Origin: Epiperipatus broadwayi
Lineage: Eukaryota > Onychophora > Udeonychophora > Euonychophora > Peripatidae
Reading direction: 5' to 3'
DNA: 64,000 nucleotides
Assembly: GCA_028023455.1 (NCBI GenBank)
Contig: JAQFVV010006727.1
Span: 22,501 to 86,500 of the forward strand
This document shows positions 34,223 through 47,580 of the stretch, piece by piece. Under the pieces are notes generated by a model, which was not told the origin of the DNA, did no database searches, and saw nothing but the letters and a program-made list of their open reading frames with translations. How positions within the stretch are numbered: position 1 is the first letter of the stretch; every line of letters begins with the position of its first letter. The position numbers were made by a program, and so were the translations under genes.

Positions 34223-37200
34223 TAGAATACCATCATCACAAACCTTCAGAAAAACATATTGCAACTAATTCCTAAGATTACATTTGCAGATTTATCAACT
34301 AACCGTAATCATATTTTATTTTGATCAACCAAATAAGTATCTGTTAAAGAGAGCTTTCTTTTATATTTAAATGGGATAAGATTAATTTAAAATAGGTAGC
34401 ATTTTGAAGAGTGGAAGACTATCCTAAACTAATTTACATTTAACTCTTTCTAAATTAAACAATTTTCCCTGTTAATATTTCTGATTTCTAGGATTATAAA
34501 GCACAGGCATTTAGAATAATAACTGCACATATATAATTAACTAAACAAATGTATATACCATAGAAATAAGATGCATACTCATTCACAAATGGGAATTAAT
34601 AAAGAATAGATTTTCTTAATAATGATAACAATTTTATTAAAGAGTAAACAGTCATGGACATTAAATGCATGATCCAATAGTAAAAACAAAGTTTGAATAA
34701 GTACATTTGCAGATATTTTCAGCCTTTTTTCATAAAAAGACTATGTTTTAATATTTATCTTAAAATGCCCATTAATTTATCTTAAAAATTATTACACCAT
34801 TAATTTATGCATATGAAAATATGTCAAATGGATTCTATTTCCTACATAATACAGTAAAATATAATAATACATTAATTTATTGGGAGATAGAGAAAAGAAA
34901 AAAAAAATTAACATCAAATCTCTCTCTTCACTAAACTCCCAACTCTATTTCTTTTCATTATAAGAGGTAAAAGATAAAACTCCTCAAAAATTTTACAAGA
35001 GATAAAAAAAAAAAACCTTTGTATTTATCCTGATAGAAAAACATGTTTAAAATATATCTAATAGTCATAGGTTTAAAAAAAGAAAAATTAATTAATTATA
35101 TATTACAAATTTAACCATATTCTAATTTGAATGAAATAATGTTTTATGGGTAAAGTAATTTGATATTTTATGCATATACACATATAATTAATGAATCTGT
35201 CAGAAATATATTTTGAAGAATTGTCTTTTTTCTAGAATTGCAGCATCTAATACTATATAATATTCATCAAATCTGTGTCAAGATTATTCATAATCCTGAC
35301 ATAGTTTATTCCCCACTTTATAGACATGTTATTTCATAAATCCATTATAATTCTGGATTTTCTAGTTCCTTTTTAGGCAGATAGTCATGATCATATTTAG
35401 ATAAGCAAGAAACTATCATTTTGAGGCTCTTCTTGGTTCTTCTAACACAGCATTCTTTAATTTATGAAGAACTGGATGACTTAAGAGTTATGACTAGTGC
35501 ACTTCTAGCACTCTTTAACCAGATATTCTACAGACAATAAAACTGTTATTGTGGGACACCATAGCTTTGGTTAAAGAATATACTAAAAAGTATTTTTCCA
35601 ATGCTAGAAATTATTTCCTTCCCATCATCATAATCACTGTCCAATGTTAAAATCATTATGGTGATAACTGTCAGTCTTACATTTCTCTTAGACTTGAGTC
35701 ATTATGTGATAGAATTTTCCTTTACTTCTGATTGACTCATTCAATTAACTAAGTGAATGTCAGTTACTATTTCAATTAACTCAACTGCCTGACAAGCACT
35801 TCTATCCTTTTATAGATAAGCAATCTATAATGGAAAAAAAATAATGTTTTTCAAATCACAAATCAATATTCCCTTTTATCCAGAGTATTACTCAATGTAC
35901 AATTTTGATCCTGATGCCAAATGAGTTAATGTCTTATTTTCTTGTTTACCTACTTAAAAAATATTTTTATTTAAGATTTTGCAATAATTTTATGTTATAT
36001 ATATATATTTACTCATTATATACACAGTACATCAAGACAATTTATTTATTTCCCTTGCAACAAATCAGAGCACAATTTATTATTTTCAAATTCGCATCTT
36101 AATCTTTTAATTTATATGTATGAAAATATTAAATTAAATAAACTAAAACCCTTTCACTCTCTATGTCTATTTTTATTCACAAAAACTATAAAAGCCTTTT
36201 CCATAATCAAAAAATGTTAAAAATTTCTGGTTTCCTGGCATTTACAATCACACATTATAAAAATGTGTGGATGTTTTGCCTTCACTTTTTGTAAAGTTAA
36301 GAATAATATGGTCTCAACAACAACTAATCCTCTTCCTTCTAATTTCAAGTTAAAGATTTAATGAAAACTGCATTAACATATGAGTTACTGAAATTATTTT
36401 TAACTGTATATTGTGCCCAAAATACATATATTATCTTTAAAATATGTATAAAAAATACATACTGTACACAGTTTACATTTATCAAACATTTATATTATTT
36501 TTTCACCCTCTTTCAATCATGATACAATACCATCAAGCCTCCTAACTTTGTTTTTAACCTTGGTGATCTGACTAACTTTCAACTAGTTTAGCTATTTTCA
36601 CAACCAGCAGAGCCTTCAATATCAACAGTAACACTATATTAAATTCATATTAATATTAGAATATTTAATTAGATACATTATTAAAATCATACATTTCCTT
36701 CCCTGATTTAGGACATTGTGCATATCAGTTATACAAATATGGTTTATGAAAATGTACTTTATATTCTCATTCTAATATTATTGTATTGTTTGAACAGTTA
36801 GTTTATATTTAGATTTCTTGCAATATTTATTAGTGGAATGTATTGTGCCTAAGCCACAAATATATGGATGCTTGTCCAATTAAGTGACAGTTCTGCAGGA
36901 ATTGAGGTAATTTCAATAATAAGATTGCTAATATATTTCCTTTCAAATAAGAAAGCTAGAATAAATTACATTATTTGTATAAAATAAGTAATGTTAAACT
37001 ATAGACATATATATATATTCACACATATGCAACTTTGTCACATAAGTAAAAAAGTTTCGTTTTGGTATACAAATATGTATATTTCAGTCCCTGATGAAAA
37101 CAATTTTAGAGAGCAAAAAAAAATAGAGTAATCAGTTTGTGAAACAATCATTATTATTAATGGTAGTTTGATTCTATTTAAAACTAAAATAATTTTTAAT

Positions 37201-38403
37201 GAGCTTAATATTTAAAATTATATTTCAAATAACAAAACACTATGTATTATATATACATTAATCACTTCATAAATAATACTGACTTTCATTAAAAAAAAAT
37301 ACTCTGGTGATGTGTTCTAAAATATGAGGAATGACGAACTGCTAAATTTCCAAATAATTTTAATATGGTCTAAACATACATTTATTTATTTTCATTATTC
37401 TCTGGCAGCATATTTTTTTAAATTTTGCTTCATATTAACAGTCATCTTTAATAGATGTAAAAATATATGTCCAATTTTCTTTATCTGAAGGCATGTTTTT
37501 CAGAGTTTTCAGGTATTTATCTTTCTAAGTTATTTTGGCCATTCTTTTACCATATTTCTAAAACTTAAAATTCATTATTTTTTATAAAAAAAAAAAAAAA
37601 AACTGCATATAATACAATCAAATCATCTTTATTTAAAAAAAAAAAAAATGGCTAGCTTAACTGTTCCTTTCTGACAATCAAAAATGATAATCGTCAAATT
37701 TATTATTAAAAAAATATTCAATTGTTTTTTTTCTTTCAAATTAATAATGTAATATTATAAAAAATATATAATCCTTAATGCTTTTTAAAAAAATCTTACA
37801 ATAGTTCTGTAGTCAATTTTTAAAAGATTTTCATGACAAAACTGTTTTGTTATAATGACAGTCATTAATAATATTTTTCTGGAATAATTTTATCACTTGA
37901 ATGGTAATATCTCTCAGTGGCATATTAATTATTGTAATGATAAGTCATCTCTGTCTTTTTTCATCATCATCCCTTCTAAGCATTATAAATTTTTTTATTA
38001 AATTAGATGGTTATCAAAGCAAAATTATTTTAAGTATGGTTATCAAAGTAAGATTATTTTAATCTATTTGTTTGGGTTTCAATCATTAAGTTATAATCAA
38101 ATAAGAAATTACTTGGGATTTTTTTTTTTAATCTGTGACATTCTCATAACTTTTCACATTACAATTCAAAACCATCTACTCTATTTCTATTTTTCTTCAC
38201 TATCTAATTTTCACATTATAAAGTTATATAAAATGCCAATTAGTTTGAATAATTTTTATTGTTTTCAAAGATATGGCTTCATACCTAATGAGTTTTGCTC
38301 TATTTTTCAGTGCATGAATGCAAACTCTCTTGATTACTAAATTCTTTTTTATTGATGAATGATTTCTAGGTCTTCCTGAAGGTGTGATGATGGTTTTTAA
38401 TTG
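34223..38403. other. AT-rich stretch without recognisable genes
   Basis: Long A/T runs and short open frames without any family resemblance. Near 35640-35830 the composition is a little more complex, but I could not assign it. Confidence 0.55.
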
Positions 38404-38607
38404 CATTTTTATATTGACTATTTCCATCATCTAATATGAGTATTGAATGTCTTTAGAAAAATTTAACTTTATTTAAATATTCCAAATACATTAAGCTGTT
38501 GACGTGCTATTACTGAATGTATTTGGAATATTTAAATAAAGTTAAATTTTTCTAAAGACACTCAATACTCATATTAGATGATAAAAATAGTCCAATATAA
38601 AAATACA
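38404..38607. mobile_element. Foldback MITE family F, copy 2
   Basis: A palindrome of about 204 bp with the same ends and arms as copy 1 (TTTTTATATTGACTATTTCC, CATCATCTAATATGAG, AGAAAAATTTAACTTTATTT). Similar TTTCTAGGTCTT and TTTCTAAGTCTT sequences lie near its two sides. Single-sided relatives of the end sequence occur near 42108 and 52010. Confidence 0.82.
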
Positions 38608-38619
38608 ATTTCTAAGTCT

Positions 38620-38890
38620 TGATTACCAATTTTAAAATCATCTGCTATTTCTCTTATTATAATTTTAATATTCATATTTAATTGAAATCCCATGTTTTCA
38701 TCCTGATCACCTTTGCTAATAAATATCTTTTTAAAAAAATTTGAGCTATGAGTGTGGTAATATCAGCATATTTAAGAATGTCTGAATTTCCACTAATCTT
38801 AATTTCATATTTCTTGGTTCAATCTGGCTTCTCTTCTATACATTCAGTATGTATAAGTTAATAAGATATGATGAAGATACATATATATGA
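38620..38890 (-). pseudogene. Very old LINE RT fragment
   Basis: On the minus strand short blocks such as GNSDILKYADITTLIAQ near 38770 and ECIEEKPD upstream recall the RT palm of RTE-like elements (usual form I-NLRYADDTTLMAE after an EYIM block). The second Asp of YADD is lost. Frames shift within 100 bases. A possible continuation to about 39660 could not be aligned. Confidence 0.38.
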
Positions 38891-39979
38891 TGTGTACACT
38901 TATGAAAAATTTGCCAATTAAAAATTAGTTTGCTTCATTATAGTCTGCTTTAATTATAACTTTTAGTTCCATTATAGATTCTTCGTAATAACAATAAAAT
39001 AAATTGAAGCAGCCATTTTCTTAAGAATATTTTATCATCAATAAAGCATATTATTTCTGATATTCTTTTTTTTTTTCCTCCTCAAGTATTCAGCACGTCA
39101 TTAATGATGTTTCTTGATCCAGTGATCTTTTCTAAAATCAACTTATACAATAAAAATCCTGTCATTGTAAGACATGAATTATTTTCAACATTTTATTTAC
39201 ATATAAGATTTCATGACAGTTTACACAATGTCAAAACTCTTTTCTTTAATATAAAAACATAAATTTAATTCCTCCAATCTGTAGTCTACACAACAGTTTT
39301 CCAGATTAATCAGCATAATTTGGACAACTTCTTTATTGATTCTTATTGGGTTTTCTGCAAAATTTCTGATGAAATACCCATCAATTTTATTCATCATATT
39401 ATTTAACTAGGAATTCAAGGATAATCTGATCTTAATGTTATATGACTAAATCATAAGTGTCCCAGATGATGTATTTGTGATTAAATTCTGCTATATGTTC
39501 CATCAATGTTTGATCTTAGTTATTTATAATCTGTTCACTTGCATTTTCATGAATACGACCGAAGGTTGGAACTTCCTTTTGATTTCATGAATTACTTGAG
39601 AGGCAGACATGGTTTTTCATGCATTTCAATGTTACTGTGAGTGTTGTTGTAATAGTCACAATCATCTTTCCTGCTTGACTCTATAAATTTTCTATTTAGT
39701 TAATTTAAAGATTTTTATTCATTTTTAATTTTGACTTTTCATTTAATTTTTTTTTTTATTTTTTTTTTATGCAATTACTTTGTTTTGTTTTTATTTCTTG
39801 TTTCATCATAAACATTTTCAGTTTGATCTTTTTCTTTTTTTTGTTTACATTTAATGATGATAAGAAGCTATTATTAAATGAGTATGGGCCATTCTAATTT
39901 TTTAAAAAAAAGAGGGGGGGGGGCATTCTATAGAAAATGAATTTTACAATGATTATACAAATCAATCTATGAACTATAA

Positions 39980-40880
39980 ATAAATTTACATGTAGAACAT
40001 ATTAGCTATTTTTCTTTTTACTTGATATTTTACATGTTGTCTTTTATTTTCTTCAGCAAAAAAATTTTCTTTCTGAAATCCTTAAACACTATGTCTAATT
40101 GTAACTCTCTAAGGCATTCTATTCTCTGCCATATCTTCCCAATGGAAACAACTGACATTGCACTTCTTTAGAATGTCTTTGAAATAATCTTTAAAATGCA
40201 GACCAGATGTACTTTCCTAAGAAAACCATGCTCAAGTTCACTATAAAATATCTCTTTAATAAATCTTGCATTGTTCATTATTTTCATGTCAAATTTAATA
40301 AAATTTGTGATTTTACAATAGTGAACTCTATAGGTTCAGAAAATTGAAGATGATCTTGTCATTGTATTTTAAAATTTTACAGAGAGCTCTTAAATGAAAC
40401 TTCTAATAATGCCATTATATTATGCCAAAAAAATATCCAAGTACCACTTCCATACAAGAAATTAAATAATATAACAGCTGTAGTTATTTCCCCTGTGATG
40501 AAGTATTCTAGATTTAATGTAAAAAACAGCAGCACATTATTCTGTGTTGTTTCTTAACATCCAAGTCTATCTTTATATTTATAAATCTACCAAAGTATTT
40601 AAATTGGTTTACATTCTCAAACTGATAACCATACAAACTAAAAGTTGCTGAAGATATTTTTTCCATTTCTGGCTAATAAAGTAAAGTAAAGTCCGTGTTT
40701 TACTCAAAACATTAGATACATTCTGTAAATTATCTTTTGAACTGTCGAAAATGGCATAATAATCAGCATATTGTAAATCCAGAATCCAAGACCTTCTTAA
40801 TTTAAAATTGAAGACAATGTTAGAACAAAAATTCATCCTTGTTTAACACCAATCTTCATTTCAAATGCTTGATTTTCCAC
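39980..40880 (-). pseudogene. Old RTE-type LINE fragment, RT palm to C-terminus
   Basis: Minus-strand blocks appear in the family order: FEMKIGVKQG near 40860 (usual form FEV-SGVKQGC), WILDLQYADYYAIFDSS near 40770 (LQYADDCAIFA, second catalytic Asp lost), NQFKYFGRFI near 40590 (FKYLGS-I), VILFNFLYGSGTWI near 40460 (LLYGSETW), and HFKDYFKDILKKCNV near 40180 (RFKDTLK--LK-CNI). Many stops and frameshifts. It is a different family from R1-R3. Confidence 0.6.
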
Positions 40881-42090
40881 CTATAGTATTAACATTAAAT
40901 AAATCTATCTTATTTTCATGTTTTCAGTCATATTATTTGTTTTTCAATCATTGTCTATTATAAAAATATATTTATTTCATATTTGTGTTCTAAATAAATA
41001 ATTAATTTCATCTTTATGAACACATTAAACTTTTTTGATTTTTTTTTTTGTTTTTGATATTTTATAACACACAAAAAAAATCCAAGTTATTTCTATCTTT
41101 ATTATGATATAATTTGTAGATATATAGTGGATCCATTAACAGATAGAACATATATGCAATGAGCATTAGTCTTTTTTAGCTGATAGGAGGAATATAATGG
41201 AATCAAAGTTGACAAAGAATGTATCCATTAATCACTAAATTTTATAAAAATGAAACACCAGGAACACCAAAAATTATACAAGAATGGTAATTAAAATATT
41301 CTAATATAAATAGCAATAATATTAAAACATTCCACACATTCAATACAATGCAATTCAATGTTTGTATTACATTTTCAAATCCAGTTCATTATTTTGATTG
41401 TTCAACAATCTTTCTCAAAGTTATAAATATCCAATACTTATACATAACAATGATATTAATATATTATATAAACACAAGATAATGTGTCTGTGCATTTACA
41501 TATATAATACATCAATTATATATAAAATAATGTAAGCACTTTAAATTAAATGTGACTTTTATATTATTTTATTTATATATAAACACTTAAGTTTTAATTA
41601 TGTCTAATTTTAATTATATAAAATTTTATTTTGAATGTCTCAAACATAACATTATACTATTATACATACAAACAACTTTATATATTTTTAAAAATATTAC
41701 TTGTAAAATATTATTGCAAATATTATTAAAACTATTTTGATATCAATTAAATTATAATATATATATACCCACAATATAATTTATCATTTAAATTATTTCA
41801 AAATTTTAAAAACATGTTAAAATTTTTATTTTGTATTTTGAAAGAATAAAAAAAATATTAAGGAATGAATATTTAAATTTGCCTTTATCTACCATTCTCT
41901 TTATTTTTTTATGTGGTAAATAGATCTGTATTTTGTTATTAGTAATTTTATATTAAATAATAACAAAACTTATAATAAATTAATTGTTATTAAAATTAAT
42001 CTTAATTTTATGCTTATTTTTTATTTATTATTATTTTATTTTTAATACATATTCCTTATTTTTTACTTTATTAACAACAATTTTTATCTT
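40881..42090. other. AT-rich stretch without recognisable genes
   Basis: Nothing coding seen; composition is nearly all A and T from 41500 on. Confidence 0.6.
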
Positions 42091-42215
42091 GTAATTATAA
42101 GCTGGACTATTTCCAACATCTAGTTTAATTATTAAATATTTTTTTAAAAATTCAAATTTTAGTTTCAAAAGGCTTTATTGAACTATAAGTTTACAAAATG
42201 TACTTAGTACCACAT

Positions 42216-42523
42216 ACATAGGATAGAGAACAAACAGGTGTTACTGACCTCATTGAAAAAATTAAAAGACTGAAGTGGAATTGGGCTGGACATATTGCTA
42301 GAAAAGATGATAATAGATGGACAATTGAAATCTTAAATGGGATTCCAAGAGATTGTAAAAAACTCAGAAAGAGACAACATGGGAGGTGGATGAATGAAAT
42401 AAGAAAGTGTGCAGGGGTGATGTGGAGATGAGAAGCTAAAGATTGGAGAAGATGGATTGAACTTGGAAAGACCTTCATCCTGCAGTGGATTGATAATGGT
42501 TGATGATGATGACATAGGATAGA
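42216..42523 (+). mobile_element. RTE-like LINE, copy R3, 284 bp, with 12-bp target-site duplication
   Basis: A heavily 5'-truncated insertion (42228-42511) of the R1/R2 family: translation gives REQTGVTDLIEKIKRLKWNW, AGHIARKDDNRWTIEILNGI and the terminal QWIDNG, then a TGATGATGATG tail. The sequence ACATAGGATAGA stands directly before (42216-42227) and directly after (42512-42523), a perfect target-site duplication. It is one of the youngest insertions in the window, though the reading has a stop in place of a Trp/Arg codon near 42429. Confidence 0.92.
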
Positions 42524-42749
42524 ATAAGAAAAGACTACAAGGTTTTAAACAAAGAAAGATATGTGGCTTACATTATTTACTCTATATTTTTATTGCATAT
42601 TAGAGATGAGAAAAATTACTAATCTATGTGTAACAGAAATATATATATAATCTTGAGAACAGTGTAGCATTTACTGATTGTTGCATAGGATTTACATTTT
42701 TATATGTAGATCAGCATTAATTTCTTTTTTGCTTTTAATTATCTAGTTA

Positions 42750-42985
42750 TTTTATAATTGGGAGTCATGCCATAAATTCAAGTGGCAGTACTAACACTAG
42801 AATCAAATTGGTAATCTTTAGTAATTGTGAAATTCTGAATTTAAGATGACACTTTAATGAAGGTTATTCTGTCAAATACAAGTCTAGAAATTTTAGACTT
42901 GGGTATGAGGATCCTCCTTATTTTATTTTTTCTTAAGGGCAAAATTGATGAGTGGTTGTTTACATTACAGATTATCAAAGTAGTT
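42750..42985. repeat. Dispersed repeat shared with 21520-21780
   Basis: Second copy of the unidentified repeat described at 21520, in the same orientation. The segment between 42095 and 43070 may be one larger TIR element, because GGACTATTTCCAACATC at 42104 is roughly mirrored near 43050. Confidence 0.42.
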
Positions 42986-43070
42986 GTAAAGAAGTATAAA
43001 TAAAGTTTGAAGTTGTTTTTTTTTTAAAAATTTTTAAGAATTAAATTGGATTATAGAAATAGTATAACAT

Positions 43071-45450
43071 ATAATGATAAGTAAATATTATTATCACAAA
43101 CTTTCAAGCAAACATTTTATCTAATTAATAATATTAATAATTTAATTATTTTCCTAACATTTTTCCAACTGAATATTAATTCATATTATGTTTATGTTTT
43201 CTTATTATCAGTGATTCTTTTATCTTTGTTTCTTTTTGGTAATATAAAGACTTTTAATCTAATTTATATTTTTTTGGTTTTATTTTAATAGAAGTCTACA
43301 TTTTTCCACAATATTTATTCGTGATGTTTGTTAAATAATTTTGTAGTTTATTTCACATAATTCATTAATATCAATTTGGGACATCTTTATTATAAATGAT
43401 ATATTTATTTTCTTTAAAAAAAAGAAAACAATAGATTAAAATTAATTAGTTTATAATTTTATTCCTAAATTTTTTTTTTTCTTTTATAATAATTTTACTA
43501 TTGGAATTTTCTATTTTATTTTCCATTATTTTCAATACTTTTGATCAATTATTATTATTAAATATTTCTTTGTTTTTCATATTCCTTTTTGGTAGAACAA
43601 TAATTTTTAGCTCTATGTTTTCTGAAAATGTATACTACTAATTTTATATCTATTTTTGAAAATTATTTTGTAACATTTTTATTATTAGGCTTGTTACATA
43701 TAGTTCTGTCTATATTAATTTATTCATTTTTAATTTTTTTTATTAATTAATGTTGAAATAAGTTATTTTATTTTCTTATACCTTTTCTATTGTAAACTTT
43801 ATATTTTTCTCTGTTTTATTAATTCTCTTGAAAAAAGTGATAAATTTGTCTTTGATCTCTTGTAAATGTGAATAGGTAATCATCTGTATATCTTTTTCTT
43901 AAAATATGTGTATTTTAATTATTTATAGTATTTCAAAATTATCTATACTTAAAACAGTTCTTAGAGCTCATCTCGATAATAATCCTTTTAATGCTAATAT
44001 TTTTGCTAAATTCAAATGTTACCTCTTTTCAACTTAATTCTATTAATTCAACAAAAAATTTTAATTGGTATTTTGTTTTATTTGTAGAAATCTAATCCAT
44101 TTTTTTTTAAATGTTAATTTATAATTATATTTTTTGACTGTATTTCGAATTTCTATTATTAAATTTTCTAATTTTATATTAAGTTGCTTTACTTATATCT
44201 TTCAAAAATGTCACTTGTCATCTATTTTGGTATTGCATTGAAAAATGATTTTATACCATTAATGTCTATGGCATAAAACAAAACACAATGACAAAAAAAA
44301 AAATAATAATGATAAAAGTTTATTAGTAAATGATTCTAAATAAATCAGAAATGAACACTTTCAATTCAAAGACAAGAAATTTAGTAGACTTTTATTCTAG
44401 AAATTATTTTTTTCATTGCTAACACATCTTTTCGATTATGTGAAGCATATGCTCAGGAGGAAAATAGCATAATGTAGACAATATTCTAAATGTAAGCAGA
44501 CAGAAAAGTTCAGTTATTGTCTGTGTGAGCTTGCCTAGTGCAGATTGTATAACAAATCATCTTTCAATAGCAGACATTATATTCTGAATGACAGAAAATA
44601 AAAAATCCTATTAGATTTTTGTGCAAAATGTTTTTGATAATTAAAAAATTTCAAAATTAGTTTTAAAAAACCAGTGTACATTAATTTAACCATTTAGACA
44701 AAAAAAAAACAATTATCATAAAAATAACAAGAAAATTACAAAAAATAAGAATGATAAATAATCAAGAAGCCTAATGTATGTTTTCAATAACCAGCAAGAA
44801 GAGACAACAAAAAAAAACAACATTCAAATCAGGAATGATATTAATTAAGTAAGACGCTAAAATTAAAATATTTTCAACAAAAAAAATAGAAGTATAAATA
44901 AATTCCTACTTGTAGTGCTTAAGAGAATACAATAGATAGTGTTAATTTTTCTGAAAATAAATTTAATTTAAAAATGAAGTTTCCCGGAGCTGAACTGGAA
45001 TCAAATGAATATTTTCTATAAAAATTAATAATTTAAAAAATTATTAAATATCAAAAACTGAATATTTATTTGATTTGATATTTATCAAAAGCAACAAAAC
45101 TGTCTATGCAAATAATACATTTTGTAATTTATTTGAAACCATTTGTAAATTTACTTCATTTATGCTTTATATTCTTTTCTTGCAAAGTCTGATAATTTTT
45201 GATTGCTTGATTCCATGTAATAATTGAAATATAATTGGATCAATCCAATGATTTTTCACTGAGGCAATAACTTAAGATTTTGATTTTCTTTAAAACATAA
45301 AAATTTTCCTCTGTTGCATGGAAAAATATAATTTTAAAAATTTTCTAAGAAATATGAACAAATAAAAATGAGAAACATATTTTTTACAAAAAATGGTGTT
45401 TATGACTGATGAGGTGTGTTTGAAAAAAAACTAATTGTAAGATATATATA
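43071..45450. other. AT-rich stretch without recognisable genes
   Basis: Very T-rich up to 44200, then mixed AT DNA. No coding block recognised. Confidence 0.55.
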
Positions 45451-45454
45451 TATA

Positions 45455-45730
45455 AGGGACTTGAACTCAGATTTTCAAGCTCCGTACAGCTATGCATTCC
45501 ATCTTATATAACCAATACACATGACCACATACATGTGAAAAAATAATAATAATCAATATAAGTAGTTCATACTGAACAAGCACTAATCATTTTGTCCAGA
45601 TCACCATGTCTCACACATATATACAGTTAGTGCTCACTTTATATTAAGATAAATCTTCAAACTTTAATGGACAAGCTTCAATCTTCTCCCTCCAAATCTT
45701 CAGCCATCCATATCATTAAAAATCCAATGA
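45455..45730 (-). repeat. Single arm of foldback family G
   Basis: Matches one arm of the palindromes at 45870-46342 and 46985-47580 (GGGACTTGAACTCAGA, TCCATCTTATATAACCAAT, CAGATCACCATGTCTCACAC, AAACTTTAATGGACAAGC). On the minus strand it contains a box-B-like GAGTTCAAGTCC. Confidence 0.7.
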
Positions 45731-45869
45731 TGGAACATTCAAAGTCCTTATTGATGCCAATATTATTGTCATATCCATGTTGACTTTAAGTCAATCTGAC
45801 CCCACATACATAGGACTTTAATATGTTCATTTAAATACACAGAAGAGGGATGAGCAGAATACAGGCTGA

Positions 45870-46342
45870 ATATATAATATTCAAATGTAAGTATATTGTC
45901 TATACTAAACTTAATGTAATTAGAAAACTTGAACTCAGACATTCAAGCTCCCTATATGCACTCCATCTTATATAACTGATCACATGACTACAAATATGTG
46001 GGAAAAAATGCTCTCCAATATATGATATGGATGGCTAAAGTTGGAGGGTGGAGAAGATTGAAGCATGTTCATTAAAGTTTAAAGATTTGCTAACTCAATA
46101 TAAACTGAACACTGATTGTAAATGTGTGGGTGATAGTGATCTGGACTAACTGATGAGTGCTGTTCAGCATGAAGTATATATATTTGAGATCTTTTATCTT
46201 TTCATATTATGTGGTCATGTGTAATAGTTGTATAAGATGGAGTGCATAGCTGTAGGAAGCTTGAAAGTCTGAGTTCAAGTCCCTTCTAATTACATTAAGT
46301 TTAGTATAGACAATATACTTATATTTAAATATTATATATATA
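45870..46342. mobile_element. Foldback family G, copy 1, about 470 bp
   Basis: A palindrome whose arms begin with a GTATATTGTCTATACTAAAC block and its complement (GTTTAGTATAGACAATATAC type), followed inward by TTAATGTAATTAGAA and the tRNA-like GAGTTCAAGTCC, then ATGGAGTGCATAG, and meeting near 46050 around AAGTTGGAGGGTGGAG. No coding capacity. Each arm looks like one roughly 225-bp SINE-like unit in inverted pairing. Confidence 0.75.
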
Positions 46343-46599
46343 TTCTCCTAAGCAAACTTACATTTAAAATTTTTATCTACAATCACTTCTGCAAACATCT
46401 TACATGATGTGAAAATTCAAATGTAAAATAAAAAATATATTAAGGATCTGTGGGTTAGGAAATCACATAATTTGATAATGTATTTTTTTTAATATTTACA
46501 AGGCACTGCAGAATGACTACTGCTGTTTAAACGTGCGAATTAATATGGACCATAAAAAAACTAGCAAAAAAAGATTCATTAAAAAAATCTAATAGATTA

Positions 46600-46935
46600 T
46601 TTCAAATACATTGGAATATTCTAATTCTATATATCAGCGGAATTCTATGGAAGACAGTACAAAAGAAAATGAAGCCCTACATTGAGAATGAAATGACACT
46701 GAAACAAATTAGTTTTAGAAAATACAGCTAACACCAGATAAATGTTGGAAAGAATAAGTAAATATCAGAAAAAAATTAAAACTAATGAAATTAGAAGTAT
46801 GGAATGTTATATTCACAGAGCTATCAAAAACTTGCACATCAGTTTTCTGATTGGATGTTAATTATAAAATTGTACTTAAAGTAATTAGGTGAACATCTGA
46901 GAATATTGAAAGATTTTCAAAAACAATTTAAATGG
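46600..46935 (+). pseudogene. Old RTE-type LINE fragment, RT fingers
   Basis: The plus-strand reading ILWKTVQKKMKPYIENEM followed by TLKQISFRK resembles the RT finger block ending in GFRKG of RTE-like ORF2 proteins. A possible DVNYKIVLKVI (usual form D-KAFD) follows near 46850. Stops interrupt it. It lies between two foldback-G copies. Confidence 0.42.
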
Positions 46936-46984
46936 TGACTTTATTGTTAAATGTTACTGATACTATATTTTTTTAAAAAATGCA

Positions 46985-47580
46985 TAAAAAATGATTAATG
47001 TAATTATAAAGCTTGAACTTATACTTTCAAGTTCCCTACAGCTATCCAATTCATCTTACACAACCGATTTACATTACCACATACATGTGAAAAAAATAAA
47101 TGATCTTCAATATATGTATTTTGTGCTGAACCAGTATTCATTAGTTGTTCAGATCACCAACTCCCACACATATATGCAATCAGTGCTCAGTTTATATTAA
47201 GATAGCAAATCTTCAAACTTTAATGGACAAATTCCACTTTCCACCTCTTCATCCATTTGAACTCAGACTTTCAAGATCCCTGAAGAATTGGATAGTGGAG
47301 AAGAGTGAAGTTTGTCCATTAAAGTTTGAAGATTTGCTACTTTCATACAAATTGAGCACTGATTTTATATGTGTGAGAGATGGTGATCTGGACCAATTGA
47401 TGAGTGCAGCTCAGCATGAAATACATATATTGGAGATCATTTATCTTTTTCACATGTATGTGATCACGTGTATCGATTGTATAAGATAAATTGGATAGCT
47501 ATAGGGAGCATGAAAATCTGAGTTTAAGTCCTTTATAAGTACATTAAATTTAGTATAGACAATACACATATGTTTAAATA
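46985..47580. mobile_element. Foldback family G, copy 2, about 595 bp
   Basis: Second palindromic copy: arms contain CTTCAAACTTTAATGGACAA and AGTTTGAAGATTTGCTA-type complements, CAGATCACCA against TGGTGATCTGGACC, and end at ATTTAGTATAGACAATACAC near 47560. The centre near 47260 carries an extra fragment with TTGAACTCAGACTTTCAAG, as if part of another arm had been copied in. Confidence 0.72.

Noticed and set aside
42191-42515. Minus-strand open frames of 95 and 60 codons
   Set aside because: Antisense shadows of the RTE insertion R3.
47145-47489. Plus-strand open frame of 114 codons
   Set aside because: Lies wholly inside a palindromic foldback element; no protein-like motifs.
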